The notes beneath the pieces are model-generated. The model was given only the letters and a program-made list of their open reading frames with translations. It was not told where the DNA came from and made no database searches. Position numbers and translations under genes: made by a program. Source: an uncultured Gemmatimonadales bacterium (GTDB taxonomy: Bacteria; Gemmatimonadota; Gemmatimonadetes; Palauibacterales; Palauibacteraceae). From it: 36,812 nt of DNA. Shown in pieces: positions 16,803 to 25,768 of the stretch (position 1 is the first letter of the stretch; every line of letters starts with the position of its first letter). The stretch spans positions 1 to 36,812 of the forward strand of contig CAMYMV010000013.1 in NCBI GenBank assembly GCA_947259585.1, in the 5' to 3' direction.

Positions 16803-18971
16803 ATGGAGACGCGAGATCCCGGTGTCACGGCCGGACATGAGGCAAGACTGAGAGACCAGCTACAGGCGGCGGGCTTGGACGCAGGCGATGTCGAAGCCCT
16901 AGCGCCGTCGTTCAGGTTCCGCGACGTGGCCGACGGCGAGAACGCCTACACCGCCGGCGAGCCGAGCGCGGGTGTCGGCCTCCTCCTCGAAGGCGAAGTA
17001 GAGCTGGAGCTGTCGGGGCTCGTGTTCGCACGCGAGGGGCCCGGTGCCATCCTGGACAGTATGGGTGCGCTGTCGCCCGGTAACGTGCGGAACGTCACCT
17101 GCCGCGCACTGGGACCGTGCACGGTGGCGGAAGCAAGCGCCAGGGACCTCGAAGAGGTCGTGCGGACGGCGCCAAGCGCCATGTGGCGGCTCCAGCGTAT
17201 CCTGGCCGCAGCGTTCTTCGATGTCTTCGCCGCCCGTCTGCGCGAGCGCCCCGAGGCCCTGGATCAGTTGCTTCTTCCGGAGCCCGTGCTCCGGCGCCAC
17301 AGCAGCGTGCTCGTGCGCGTCGACGGCGAGGAGCGGGAGGTGCCGACCGGCGTGCCCGCTGGCGATCTGCTGCCCGAGACACACGACGGCGACCGCGTCG
17401 TGGCCGCCACAATCGACACCTATGTGTCGTCGCTGGGTACGCCCGTCACTTCGCCGTGCTCGATTTACGCCGTGACGACCGGAACCGTCGAAGGCCGTAA
17501 GGTCGTCCGCCGCAGCCTGGCCCTGCTCGCTCTCGAGGCGCTCGGCGCCGTGCTGCCCGAAGCCACCTCGCTCGTCGAACGGTCAATCGGTTTCGGTGCT
17601 CTGCTGGCGGTGTCGGGCGCCGACGACCTGGACGACGCGGCCAGACGCGCGGCGGCGCACATGCAGCAGCTCGTCGACGCGGGAGTTGAGTTGCGGGAAG
17701 AGTGGTGGACGGTCCCCGAGGCGCGCGCGCGGCTGGCGGCCCAGGGCTGGACGCTGGCCGCGGACTTGTTGGCCTACTGGCCCCAGCGGGCCGTGCCGCT
17801 CGTGGCCTACGGAGAGCTGTACGCCATCCCGGCCGGACCGATGCTGCCCGATGCCGGGGCGTTGGAAGGCTTTCGTCTGTTCGCCCGGGATGGACACCTC
17901 GTGCTCATCCCGCCGTCGCGCGGGCGAGAGTCGCTCAGGGCGAGCGTCGCGGATCCGGATGCAGAGCGTGCTTGGGACGCCTCTGCAGCAGACACGGCCG
18001 ATCACATCACGCGGATGACTGCAGCCTCGCACCGGTGGCTGGCGACCCTCGGGGTCCAGTCCGTGGCCAGCCTGAACCGAGCGTGCGTCGACGGCTCGAT
18101 CCACGACGTGATTCGCGTCGCGGAGGGCTCGCACGAGCGGCGGGTGACCCGTATCGCCGACGCGCTCGTTGAGTCCGGAGCCCACATCGCCTGCCTGGCG
18201 GGACCAACCTCATCCGGCAAGACGACAACCCTGGCGCGGCTGCGCGTCCAGCTTCAGGTGGCGGGAATCCGGCCCCTCGGTATCTCGCTCGACGACTACT
18301 ATGTCGATCGCGAAAAGACGCCGCGTGACGAGCACGGCGATTACGACTTCGAAGCCTTCGAGGCGCTGCGCATCGACCTGCTGCAGGATCACCTCGGGCG
18401 GCTCGTCGCCGGCGGTGAGGTGACGATGGCTCGGTTCGACTTCGTCGAAGGGAAGAGCTACTCCGAGGGAGGTCAGCGGCTCCGCATCGGCGAGCGTGAC
18501 CTGTTGATCCTCGAAGGCATCCACGCGCTCAACCCGCGGCTGCTCGACAGCCTGCCGAGCGGTGAGGTGTTCCGGGTCTATGTCTGCCCGCAGGCCATGC
18601 TGCCGTTCGACCGGCTGACGAGCTTCTCGGCCACGGATCTTCGGCTCATCCGGCGCACGGTACGTGACCGCCGACACCGCGGGACGAGCGCCGCCGAGAG
18701 CATCGCGCGGTGGGGATCCGTCCGCCGGGGTGAACGGCTGCACATCTTCCCCTTCCAGCACCTGGCGGACGAGATGTTCGACACGTCCCTCGTGTACGAA
18801 CTGGCCGTGCTGAGGGTCTTCGCCGAGCGCACGCTGCTGGAGGTGCCACAGGACCATGCGTCCTACCCGACGGCGTTCCGGCTCCTGCAGCTCCTGAACC
18901 ACTTCGTTGCGATCCACCCGGACGCGGTGCCGCCGACGTCGCTCCTGCAGGAGTTCATCTCGGGACACTAG
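16803..18971 (+). CDS. Nucleoside (uridine-type) kinase with N-terminal cNMP-binding-like and TGS domains
   Basis: A 722-residue multidomain protein. Residues about 34-125 resemble a CRP-type cyclic-nucleotide-binding fold (GENAYTAGEPSAGVGLLLEG, then PGAILDSMGAL). About 168-215 is TGS-like, and 220-400 resembles the second additional domain of threonyl-tRNA synthetase, the layout known from TM_0751-type uridine-kinase homologues. The kinase part starts near 440: Walker A GPTSSGKTT (467-475), LDDYYVDREKTPRDE (497-511), EGIHALNP, and RWGSVRRGE near the C-terminus. It probably phosphorylates a nucleoside or related hydroxyl compound. The cNMP-like domain in front is unusual and suggests ligand control; whether it keeps the phosphate-binding RxA motif is doubtful, as none is obvious. 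ATG 16803 has AGGAG 7 bases upstream. Divergent from the glycosyltransferase operon, followed by the MFS gene. Confidence 0.88.
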   Translation: METRDPGVTAGHEARLRDQLQAAGLDAGDVEALAPSFRFRDVADGENAYTAGEPSAGVGLLLEGEVELELSGLVFAREGPGAILDSMGALSPGNVRNVTCRALGPCTVAEASARDLEEVVRTAPSAMWRLQRILAAAFFDVFAARLRERPEALDQLLLPEPVLRRHSSVLVRVDGEEREVPTGVPAGDLLPETHDGDRVVAATIDTYVSSLGTPVTSPCSIYAVTTGTVEGRKVVRRSLALLALEALGAVLPEATSLVERSIGFGALLAVSGADDLDDAARRAAAHMQQLVDAGVELREEWWTVPEARARLAAQGWTLAADLLAYWPQRAVPLVAYGELYAIPAGPMLPDAGALEGFRLFARDGHLVLIPPSRGRESLRASVADPDAERAWDASAADTADHITRMTAASHRWLATLGVQSVASLNRACVDGSIHDVIRVAEGSHERRVTRIADALVESGAHIACLAGPTSSGKTTTLARLRVQLQVAGIRPLGISLDDYYVDREKTPRDEHGDYDFEAFEALRIDLLQDHLGRLVAGGEVTMARFDFVEGKSYSEGGQRLRIGERDLLILEGIHALNPRLLDSLPSGEVFRVYVCPQAMLPFDRLTSFSATDLRLIRRTVRDRRHRGTSAAESIARWGSVRRGERLHIFPFQHLADEMFDTSLVYELAVLRVFAERTLLEVPQDHASYPTAFRLLQLLNHFVAIHPDAVPPTSLLQEFISGH

Positions 18972-19089
18972 GCGATCCGTTCTTCGGGACCGCGCCGGGC
19001 GACGGCCCTTGACCGGCTTTCGCGTGACGACCGATACTGCCGGGCTCCTGCCGGGCGTGATGACAGTCTCCCTTGGACCGGGCCTGCCG

Positions 19090-20409
19090 ATGACCGAAGC
19101 CGCCGACAGCTCGCTGAAGCCGCCCCCACCGGCGCCCTACCGCTGGATCGTGCTGGTGGTGATCAGCCTGGCGATGTTCGGCAACTACTACGTTTACGAC
19201 GCCGTCAGCCCTATCGCCGACCTGCTCAAGGAGCAGTTGGGCTTCTCGGACAGCAACATCGGGCTGCTGAACGCCATCTACAGCTTCCCGAACATCGTGA
19301 TGGTGCTCATCGGCGGGGTCATCATCGATCGGATCGGCGTCAAGAAGGCGACGCTGATCTTCGGTGTTCTCTGCTTCGTCGGTGCCGTGATCACCGTCGT
19401 CAGCGGCTCCCTAGCCGTGATGGCGACCGGCCGGCTCGTCTTCGGCCTCGGGGCCGAGTCGCTCATCGTCTCCGTCACCACCGCGATCGCGAAGTGGTTC
19501 AAGGGGAAGGAGCTCTCCTTCGCGTTCGGCGTCAACCTGACGATCGCGAGGCTCGGCTCCTTCCTGGCGCTCAACTCTCCGACCTGGGCGCGGCCCGCGT
19601 TCGAGAACTGGCAGTGGCCTCTGCTCATCTCCGTCGCCTTCGGGACGCTCTGCATCATAGGGCCGATCATCTACTGGCTGATGGAGAACCGGGCGGAGAA
19701 GGCCTATCACCTCGGAGAGGCGGAGGAGACCGAGAAGGTGGTCTTCTCCGATCTCTTCCGGTTCCCCAGGTCGTACGTTTACGTCGTGCTACTGTGCGTG
19801 ACCTTCTACTCGGCGATCTTCCCCTTCCAGACGTTCGCCGTGAAGTTCTTCATCGAGGCACACGGCACGACGCGGGAGTTCGGCGGCTTCCTCTCGAGCA
19901 TGATCACGCTCTTCGCGATGATCTTCACGCCGATCTTCGGCTACATGGTGGACCGCGTCGGCAAGCGCGCCCTGTTCATGATGTGGGGTTCGCTGCTCCT
20001 CGTGCCGGTCTACCTGATGATGGCGTACACGAGCGTCGATCTCCGCATCCCGATGGCGATGATGGGCATCGCCTTCTCGCTCGTTCCCGCGGTGATGTGG
20101 CCGGCCGTGGCGTATCTGGTCGATGAGAACAAGCTGGGCACGGCGTACGGCTTCATGACGATGATCCAGAACATCGGGCTGTTCGGCTTCAACCTCCTCA
20201 TCGGCTGGGCCAACGACTACTCGGGCGCGAGCGCGGGCAATCCAGGCGGCTACGCGCTCGGCATGTGGATCTTCTCCACGCTGGGCTTCCTCGGGTTCTT
20301 CTTCGCCTGGCTCCTCAGGCGGCGGGAGACCGGCCCGGACGCGCACGGCCTCGAGACGATCACGATCCGATCGACCGAGGAGGCGGAGCCGGGAGTAACG
20401 GCAGGCTGA
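19090..20409 (+). CDS. MFS transporter
   Basis: Major facilitator superfamily permease with twelve predicted helices in 439 residues. The first-half signature between helices 2 and 3 reads GGVIIDRIGVKKATL and the equivalent in the second half is GYMVDRVGKRALF. The overall pattern, with MIQNIGLFGFNLLIGWAND in the tenth helix region, recalls the MFSD1-like branch (small peptide or organic solute carriers), but substrate cannot be read. ATG 19090 gives a normal cytoplasmic N-terminus (MTEAADSSLKPPPPAPYRW); ATG 19060 in frame is an alternative. Neither has a strong ribosome site. Its stop is 21 bases before the start of the APH-fold kinase, so the transporter may import the substrate handled by the following kinase and phospholyase. 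Confidence 0.9.
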   Translation: MTEAADSSLKPPPPAPYRWIVLVVISLAMFGNYYVYDAVSPIADLLKEQLGFSDSNIGLLNAIYSFPNIVMVLIGGVIIDRIGVKKATLIFGVLCFVGAVITVVSGSLAVMATGRLVFGLGAESLIVSVTTAIAKWFKGKELSFAFGVNLTIARLGSFLALNSPTWARPAFENWQWPLLISVAFGTLCIIGPIIYWLMENRAEKAYHLGEAEETEKVVFSDLFRFPRSYVYVVLLCVTFYSAIFPFQTFAVKFFIEAHGTTREFGGFLSSMITLFAMIFTPIFGYMVDRVGKRALFMMWGSLLLVPVYLMMAYTSVDLRIPMAMMGIAFSLVPAVMWPAVAYLVDENKLGTAYGFMTMIQNIGLFGFNLLIGWANDYSGASAGNPGGYALGMWIFSTLGFLGFFFAWLLRRRETGPDAHGLETITIRSTEEAEPGVTAG

Positions 20410-20430
20410 GCCGAGAGTAGGAGCAGGGCC

Positions 20431-21486
20431 ATCGTTCCACGCTTCACGACCGGGCAGGCCGGAGACCTGGCCGAGCGCCGCTACGGACTCGACGCCGAGG
20501 CGCGGGATCTGCCGAGCGAGCTGGACCAGAACTTCCACCTCACGGCCACCGATGGAGAGGAGTACGTTCTCAGGATCGTCCGCTCGGAGGCCGATCCGGC
20601 GTTTGTGGAAGCTCAGGTGGAGGTGCTGCGCTACCTGGCGAACTCGCGCCGGGGAGCGCGGTCGGGTGGGCCGAGCGGGCCGGCGGAGCCAGCGGCTCTC
20701 TCCACGCCCGAGGTCGTTCTCTCCCTGGATGGAGCGGCGATCGAGGAGGCGTGGAGAGACGACGAGCGCCATCTCGTGTGGTTGGTGCGCTTCATCCCGG
20801 GAAGGCCGTTGGCGGAGGCACGGCCACATCGGCCGGAGCTCCTGAAGTCCTTCGGGCGCGCGCTGGGCGAGTTGGACCTCCGGCTCGCCGCCTTCTCACA
20901 CGCCGCCGTGCATCGCGATCTGCGTTGGGATCTTAGGAACGCGCCGGCGGTGCGCCCGCTCCTGGAGCACGTCGAGCCTGCCGCTCGAAGGGAGCTCGTA
21001 GCGGCCCACCTTGACCGTGTCGAACAGGAGGTGCTTCCGCGCCTCCGGGAGACGAGGACCCAGCTCATACACAACGATGCCAATGATCACAACGTCCTGG
21101 TGGACACCTCGGGGACCGTGCCCATCGGCATCCTCGACTTCGGCGACATGGTGCACACCCAGCTGGTGGGCGAGCCGGCGGTAGCGATGGCCTATCTCAT
21201 GATGGAGGTCCCGGACCCGGTTTTGGCGGCCCGGCAGTTCTTGGCGGCCTATCAGAGCGCCTGCCCGTTGACGGAGGCGGAGCTCCTCCTTCTTCCCGAC
21301 CTGATCGTCACCCGATTGTGCGTGAGTGTCGTCCTCTCCGCTCATCGCAGGCGGAGCCGGCCGGAGAACGCCTACCTTACCGTCAGCGAAGCTCCCGCCT
21401 GGCGTCTGCTGGATGTTCTGGAGACGCTCGACGGCGTCGAGGTCGGTGCGGAGCTGGCGCGCGCATGCACGCGGACGGAGAGATGA
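20431..21486 (+). CDS. APH-fold kinase, hydroxylysine kinase-like, ATC start
   Basis: Aminoglycoside-phosphotransferase-fold kinase. Brenner motif [14 protein letters not shown] (catalytic Asp and Asn) and metal-binding [12 protein letters not shown] are intact. The nearest function is suggested by its partner: hydroxylysine kinase (AGPHD1) and phospholyases (AGXT2L1/2) occur together or fused in bacteria. Conserved N-terminal sequence ([11 protein letters not shown]) lies upstream of the first ordinary start codon, GTG 20605. The frame is open from the MFS stop and contains ATC 20431 exactly 7 bases after AGGAG (20419-20423), giving [20 protein letters not shown]. An ATC start is therefore proposed, with a mutated ATG or sequencing error as alternatives. 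The stop overlaps the next start (ATGA). 351 residues. Confidence 0.85.
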   Translation: MVPRFTTGQAGDLAERRYGLDAEARDLPSELDQNFHLTATDGEEYVLRIVRSEADPAFVEAQVEVLRYLANSRRGARSGGPSGPAEPAALSTPEVVLSLDGAAIEEAWRDDERHLVWLVRFIPGRPLAEARPHRPELLKSFGRALGELDLRLAAFSHAAVHRDLRWDLRNAPAVRPLLEHVEPAARRELVAAHLDRVEQEVLPRLRETRTQLIHNDANDHNVLVDTSGTVPIGILDFGDMVHTQLVGEPAVAMAYLMMEVPDPVLAARQFLAAYQSACPLTEAELLLLPDLIVTRLCVSVVLSAHRRRSRPENAYLTVSEAPAWRLLDVLETLDGVEVGAELARACTRTER

Positions 21487-22790
21487 ACCCGGAAGAGATT
21501 CTACGGCTCAGGGAGCGGTACGTCGGCCCTTCGTTGAGCATCTCTTACCGGGAGCCGCTCGATATCGTGCGCGGCGAAGGGCAGTACCTCTTCGATGAAG
21601 AGGGGCGTGCATATCTGGACTGCGTGAACAACGTATGCCACGTAGGGCACTGCCACCCCCGAGTAGTCGAGGCGGCTGCCCGCCAGATGGCCCTCCTCAA
21701 CACGAACACCCGATACCTGCACGGTCACTTGGTGGAGTACGCCCGACGCCTCGCGGGGACGATGCCCGGCGACCTCGAGGTCTGCTTCTTCGTCTGCTCC
21801 GGGAGCGAGGCGAACGAGCTCGCCCTCAGGTTGGCGCGTTCCGCTACCGGTCGCCGGGGCGTGATAGTCGTGGAGGGCGCATACCACGGGAACACGTCGG
21901 GGCTGATCGAGATCAGCCCCTACAAGTTCGATGGGCCCGGTGGCGAGGGAAGACCTGCGCACGTGCGGGTTGCGCCGATGCCGGACGGCTACCGCGGCAC
22001 GTACCGTTACGGGGATCCCGGGATCGCCGCGAGATACGCGGCTGCCGTGGCGGATGAGATCGCCGGGACGCGCGCCGAGGGTCGGGAGATCGCCGCGTTC
22101 TTCTGTGAGTCGATGCTTGGCTGTGCCGGCCAGATCGTTCTTCCCGACGGCTACCTCGACGAAGCCTACGGGCACGTCCGGGAGGCGGGCGGCGTGTGCG
22201 TAGCGGACGAGGTGCAGGTGGGCTTCGGCCGCGTGGGCTCCCGCTTCTGGGCGTTCGAGACACAAGGGGTCGTGCCGGACATCGTCACCCTCGGAAAGCC
22301 GATCGGGAATGGCCATCCGATCGGCGCCGTGGTCACGACCCGCAGGGTCGCCGAGGCGGCCCATACCGGGATGGAGTACTTCAACACATTCGGCGGCAAC
22401 CCGGTCTCCAGCGCCGTCGCCCTGGCGGTCCTGGACGTCATCGAGGAGGAGGGCCTCCAAGCCCACTCGGCCTCGGTAGGCGCTCATCTGAAGACAAACC
22501 TCGAGTCGTTGGCCGAGCGGCACCCCATTGTCGGCGACGTGCGCGGCCTGGGCCTCTTTCTGGGCATCGAGCTCGTGCGCGAGGCGGAGTCGCTCACTCC
22601 GGCCACGCGCGAAGCGGCCGAGGTCGTCGAGCGGATGAAGGATCGAGGCGTCTTGCTCAGCACGGATGGCCCCTTCGAGAATGTCATCAAGATCAAGCCG
22701 CCGCTCGTCTTCTCTCGTGAGAACGCGGATCAGCTCGCGGCCGGACTGGACGAAGTCCTGGGCGAGATCGAGCCCCGAGCCAAGATGTAG
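21483..22790 (+). CDS. Class III aminotransferase-fold phospholyase-like enzyme
   Basis: PLP enzyme, 435 residues, closest in features to ethanolamine-phosphate phospholyase and 5-phosphohydroxylysine phospholyase (AGXT2L1/AGXT2L2). These eliminate phosphate and ammonia from a phosphorylated amino alcohol and leave an aldehyde. Evidence: [18 protein letters not shown] (phosphate-binding loop), [33 protein letters not shown] (Asp to the PLP nitrogen) and the Schiff-base lysine in [19 protein letters not shown], which is typical of the AGXT2L group. ATG 21483 overlaps the kinase stop by 4 bases (translational coupling); ATG 21465 is an alternative with a poorer context. The immediate kinase partner is strong support for a phospholyase over a plain transaminase. 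Which phospho-substrate it uses is not decided. Confidence 0.88.
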   Translation: MNPEEILRLRERYVGPSLSISYREPLDIVRGEGQYLFDEEGRAYLDCVNNVCHVGHCHPRVVEAAARQMALLNTNTRYLHGHLVEYARRLAGTMPGDLEVCFFVCSGSEANELALRLARSATGRRGVIVVEGAYHGNTSGLIEISPYKFDGPGGEGRPAHVRVAPMPDGYRGTYRYGDPGIAARYAAAVADEIAGTRAEGREIAAFFCESMLGCAGQIVLPDGYLDEAYGHVREAGGVCVADEVQVGFGRVGSRFWAFETQGVVPDIVTLGKPIGNGHPIGAVVTTRRVAEAAHTGMEYFNTFGGNPVSSAVALAVLDVIEEEGLQAHSASVGAHLKTNLESLAERHPIVGDVRGLGLFLGIELVREAESLTPATREAAEVVERMKDRGVLLSTDGPFENVIKIKPPLVFSRENADQLAAGLDEVLGEIEPRAKM

Positions 22791-22820
22791 GGTTTCTCCG
22801 GACAGGGCGCGGCGGTGATC

Positions 22821-22834
22821 TCCCGCTAGCGGGA
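22821..22834. repeat. 14-bp perfect palindrome
   Basis: TCCCGCTAGCGGGA is a perfect palindrome 31 bases after the phospholyase stop and 65 bases before the DUF362 start. As RNA it could form a tight hairpin but lacks a T run; as DNA it could be an operator for the DUF362 gene. Confidence 0.5.
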
Positions 22835-22898
22835 CCAGACCAGGGCCTTAGCCTGGATGTGGGCGCGACAACCCCTTGGCACACCGCTGGAGGAGACG

Positions 22899-23939
22899 AT
22901 GGAGCGGCGAGCTTTCCTCAGAGCAACGGCCGGCCTGGCCGGCGTCGCGGCAACGACGCCATTCGTGGACGCCGCGGGGCTGATGGATCTGCCGATCGGT
23001 CGACCTCGCGTCGATCTTCCGGGCCGGCTGCGCGACACCGCACGGGTGTCCTTCGTGAAGACTCGGGATCGGGCCTCGGGCGTTCGCCGAGCGCTGGAGA
23101 TACTCGAGCTCGACTCGGCGCCGGGAAAGGACCTCCTTCTCAAGCCGAACTTCAACAGCCACCACGACAGCCCCGGGTCGACGCACAACGACACGCTGGC
23201 TGCCCTCGTGCAGCACCTGCGGGCGATGGGTGCAGACCGGATCACGGTCGGCGATCGCAGCGGAATGGGCGACACCCGTAGCGTGATGGAGCGGAAGTCG
23301 ACCTTCCGCATGGGCGATGAGCTCGGCTTCGAGACGGTCGTGTTCGATGAGCTGGACGACTCTGACTGGGTGGCCGTCAACCCGCCCGGAAGCCACTGGC
23401 GACAGGGCTTCGCGCTACCACGTCCGGTCCTGGAGGCTGACGGGGTGGTCCAGGCCTGCTGCCTCAAGACCCACCAGTTCGGCGGACACTTCACCATGTC
23501 GCTCAAGAACTCGGTGGGCTTCGCCGCCAAGCGGGTGCCCGGCGACTCGTACGACTACATGAAGGAGCTGCACCGGTCCTCCGACCAGAGGCTGATGATC
23601 GCCGAGATCAACGCCGAGTACGCGCCGGACCTGGTTCTACTGGATGGCGTGGAGGCCTTCGTCGATGGAGGGCCGCACGAGGGAAGCCGGGTCGACAGCG
23701 AGGTCGTGTTGGCGAGCAGCGACCGGGTAGCGTTGGATGCCGTGGGCGTGGCGATTCTGCGCTACTTCGGCACGACGCCGGAGGTGAGCCGTGGGGCCAT
23801 CTTCGAGCAGGAGCAGATCGCGCGGGCGGTCGAGCTGGATCTGGGCGTCGGCGGCCCCGAGGCGATCGAGCTGGTCACCGGCGATGCCGAGAGCCGGGTG
23901 TATGCCGACCGGGTTCGCGAGGTGTTGCTGGAGGCGTAG
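22899..23939 (+). CDS. DUF362 domain protein with Tat signal
   Basis: The N-terminus MERRAFLRATAGLAGVAA is a twin-arginine signal (RRxFL), implying export of a folded, probably metal- or cofactor-bearing protein. The mature part is a DUF362 domain: LLLKPNFNSHHDSPGSTHND, ITVGDRSGMGD and CCLKTHQFGGHFTMSLKN are the usual conserved blocks. No ferredoxin-type CxxCxxC cluster is attached, unlike many DUF362 proteins. ATG 22899 follows GGAGGAGAC closely; the frame is open upstream to 22857, but the Tat motif and ribosome site argue for 22899. 346 residues. Catalytic role unknown. Last gene of the + strand run that starts with the nucleoside kinase; convergent with the TPR gene, 30 bases apart. Confidence 0.87.
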   Translation: MERRAFLRATAGLAGVAATTPFVDAAGLMDLPIGRPRVDLPGRLRDTARVSFVKTRDRASGVRRALEILELDSAPGKDLLLKPNFNSHHDSPGSTHNDTLAALVQHLRAMGADRITVGDRSGMGDTRSVMERKSTFRMGDELGFETVVFDELDDSDWVAVNPPGSHWRQGFALPRPVLEADGVVQACCLKTHQFGGHFTMSLKNSVGFAAKRVPGDSYDYMKELHRSSDQRLMIAEINAEYAPDLVLLDGVEAFVDGGPHEGSRVDSEVVLASSDRVALDAVGVAILRYFGTTPEVSRGAIFEQEQIARAVELDLGVGGPEAIELVTGDAESRVYADRVREVLLEA

Positions 23940-23969
23940 CTCTGGCTGGCGACGGAGGGAGTCGGTCGC

Positions 23970-25577
23970 TCAGTCCCCCTCCAGGAGTGCGCTGAGCCGC
24001 GGGTCGTCTCGCAGGGAGTCCAGGTCGGGGTCCTGCCGGATCCATTCGGGATGAGCGAATCCCGCTCTGGAGGCCTTCTCGAGACAGGCGATCGCGCGGT
24101 CCGCCTCTCCCTCCAGCGCGTACAGACAAGCCACGTTGTAGCAGACGGCCGCGTCCTCCGGGTCTACCTCCTCCGCTCTCTCCGCGAACTCGAGGCCCAG
24201 TTCCCGGTTCGACAACCGGCTGTGCGTCACGGCGCCCATCGTCCAGGCTCGTGCGTCGTCCGGGTTCAGCTCCAGATGCCGCTCGATGACGGGGAGAGCT
24301 CGCCGGTAAGCGGCCTCGGCTTCCTCCGCGTTACCGAGGGCCGTATATGTCTGCGCCGCGAAGTAGCGGGCTTCGTGATCCTCTCTCGCCGCTGCCGCCT
24401 CCTCGAACATTCGGGCCGCACGCTCCATGTCGCCCTGCTCGTAGCAGGCCCGAGCCTGGAAGTAGCGCGCGTCGAACTGCTTCGGGTCGAGCCGGATGGC
24501 TGTCTCGAACTCGCTCTGGGCCTCCTCGATCCGGCCCATGAGGTAGAGTGCGAATCCTCGCGAGGCGTGGGCCTGCCCCAGGTCCGGCGCCAGCTCGATC
24601 GCCCGCTGGCTCGCCCGGTCGGCCAGGCCGATGTTCGCCTCCTCCCGCGCGTCCTGGTACCAGTGGGCGAGAAGCGAGCAGCTGTCAGCCACGCCGGCGT
24701 GGGCCAGGGCATAGTCCGGGTCGATCTCGATCGCCTTCTCGAACATCTCGCGGGCGAACCGAAGGCTCTTCTTCCGGCGCTCGTGGAAGAACTGGCGACC
24801 CCGCAGGTAGTACTCGTACGCGGTGACATCGGCCGTCGGCGCTTCGATCAACGCCGCGCCCTCGCCGCCGGGCAGCTCGCAGCACAGAGCGTCGAGAATC
24901 GACCGGGAGATCTCGTCCTGCAGCTCGAAGATGTCCGTCAGCTGTCGATCGTAGCTCCCCGACCAGATGTCGAAGCCATCCCCGGCGTTTGCCAGCTGGA
25001 CGTTGATTCGGAGACGATCGCCGCTCTTCCGAACGCTTCCTTCGAGGATCGCATCGACACCGAGCTCCGCGCCCACCTCGCGTGCGTCTGCCGTCTTCCC
25101 CTTGAACCGAAAGCAGGTACCTCGGGAGGCGACCCTCAGTCCCTCGATCTGGTTCAGCGCGTTTATCAGCTCTTCCGTGATCCCGTCGCTCAGGTACTCG
25201 CTCTCGGGCTCTCCGCTGAGGTTGACGAAGGGAAGAACGGCGATGGACTCCGCCGCCGTGCGGGCCCGCGCATCGTTCGGAGAGGAGTCCGCCTTGTCTA
25301 GGGTCGGTACCGCCTCACTCTCGGCCGGGGTGCGCTTCACGCCCTCCGGGGTGATGTCGTACGCCCAAGCCAAGATCACGGCGACCGGGAAGCCGACGAT
25401 GAGCAGGACCGCGACCAGGGTGTCCGCCCAATCGGGAAGAAGAAGCGCCGGAAAAAGGGCGTCCATGACTTCGAGGAGCACGAACGCTACCACCGCGTAG
25501 ACGGCGGCGACGCGAAACACCCGCCGGCGTCTGAAGTCGGCGAGCAACCGCTGGAGCTTCGATAGGAAGTCGTGCAT
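23970..25577 (-). CDS. Membrane-anchored TolB-N/TPR protein
   Basis: A 535-residue protein. Two N-terminal hydrophobic helices (VFRVAAVYAVVAFVLLEVMD and DTLVAVLLIVGFPVAVILAW) sit behind a basic start (LLADFRRRR). Next comes the TolB-N-like/FlgO domain, recognisable from SIAVLPFVNLSGEPESEYLS and DGITEELINALNQIEGLRVA and RKSGDRLRINVQL. The C-terminal half is at least six TPR-like helix pairs (for example ALAHAGVADSC, GQAHASRGFALYLMGRIEEA). Such proteins are abundant in Gemmatimonadota and Acidobacteria and often carry an N-terminal kinase, cyclase or HTH output; none is present here, so it may act as a scaffold. ATG 25577; AGGAC lies about 6 bases upstream. Divergent from the aspartyl protease gene by 191 bases. 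Confidence 0.9.
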   Translation of the reverse strand: MHDFLSKLQRLLADFRRRRVFRVAAVYAVVAFVLLEVMDALFPALLLPDWADTLVAVLLIVGFPVAVILAWAYDITPEGVKRTPAESEAVPTLDKADSSPNDARARTAAESIAVLPFVNLSGEPESEYLSDGITEELINALNQIEGLRVASRGTCFRFKGKTADAREVGAELGVDAILEGSVRKSGDRLRINVQLANAGDGFDIWSGSYDRQLTDIFELQDEISRSILDALCCELPGGEGAALIEAPTADVTAYEYYLRGRQFFHERRKKSLRFAREMFEKAIEIDPDYALAHAGVADSCSLLAHWYQDAREEANIGLADRASQRAIELAPDLGQAHASRGFALYLMGRIEEAQSEFETAIRLDPKQFDARYFQARACYEQGDMERAARMFEEAAAAREDHEARYFAAQTYTALGNAEEAEAAYRRALPVIERHLELNPDDARAWTMGAVTHSRLSNRELGLEFAERAEEVDPEDAAVCYNVACLYALEGEADRAIACLEKASRAGFAHPEWIRQDPDLDSLRDDPRLSALLEGD

Positions 25578-25768
25578 GGCGTCCTGCGGGCAGATCCCGC
25601 GGCTCGAAAGCTACTCCGAACGAACGGCCGTTGCAGTAGGGAGATTCGCGGCGTGACTTGTGGTGGAAAGCCTTACGCCGGGTGGACCTCGTGGTGCAAG
25701 GGGTCGTCGATGGAGTTTGCCGCGCAAGGCTCGTGGAACCGTCGGGGTCTTGAGGCGTTCGAACGGGC

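Noticed and set aside
16538..16828. N-terminal extension of the glycosyltransferase from GTG 16828
   Set aside because: It would overlap the divergent kinase gene and its ribosome site, and the added residues do not look like a domain or signal.
19789..20829. A 346-codon antisense frame across the MFS and kinase genes
   Set aside because: Very rich in His, Arg and Glu, crosses a gene boundary, and has no recognisable fold.
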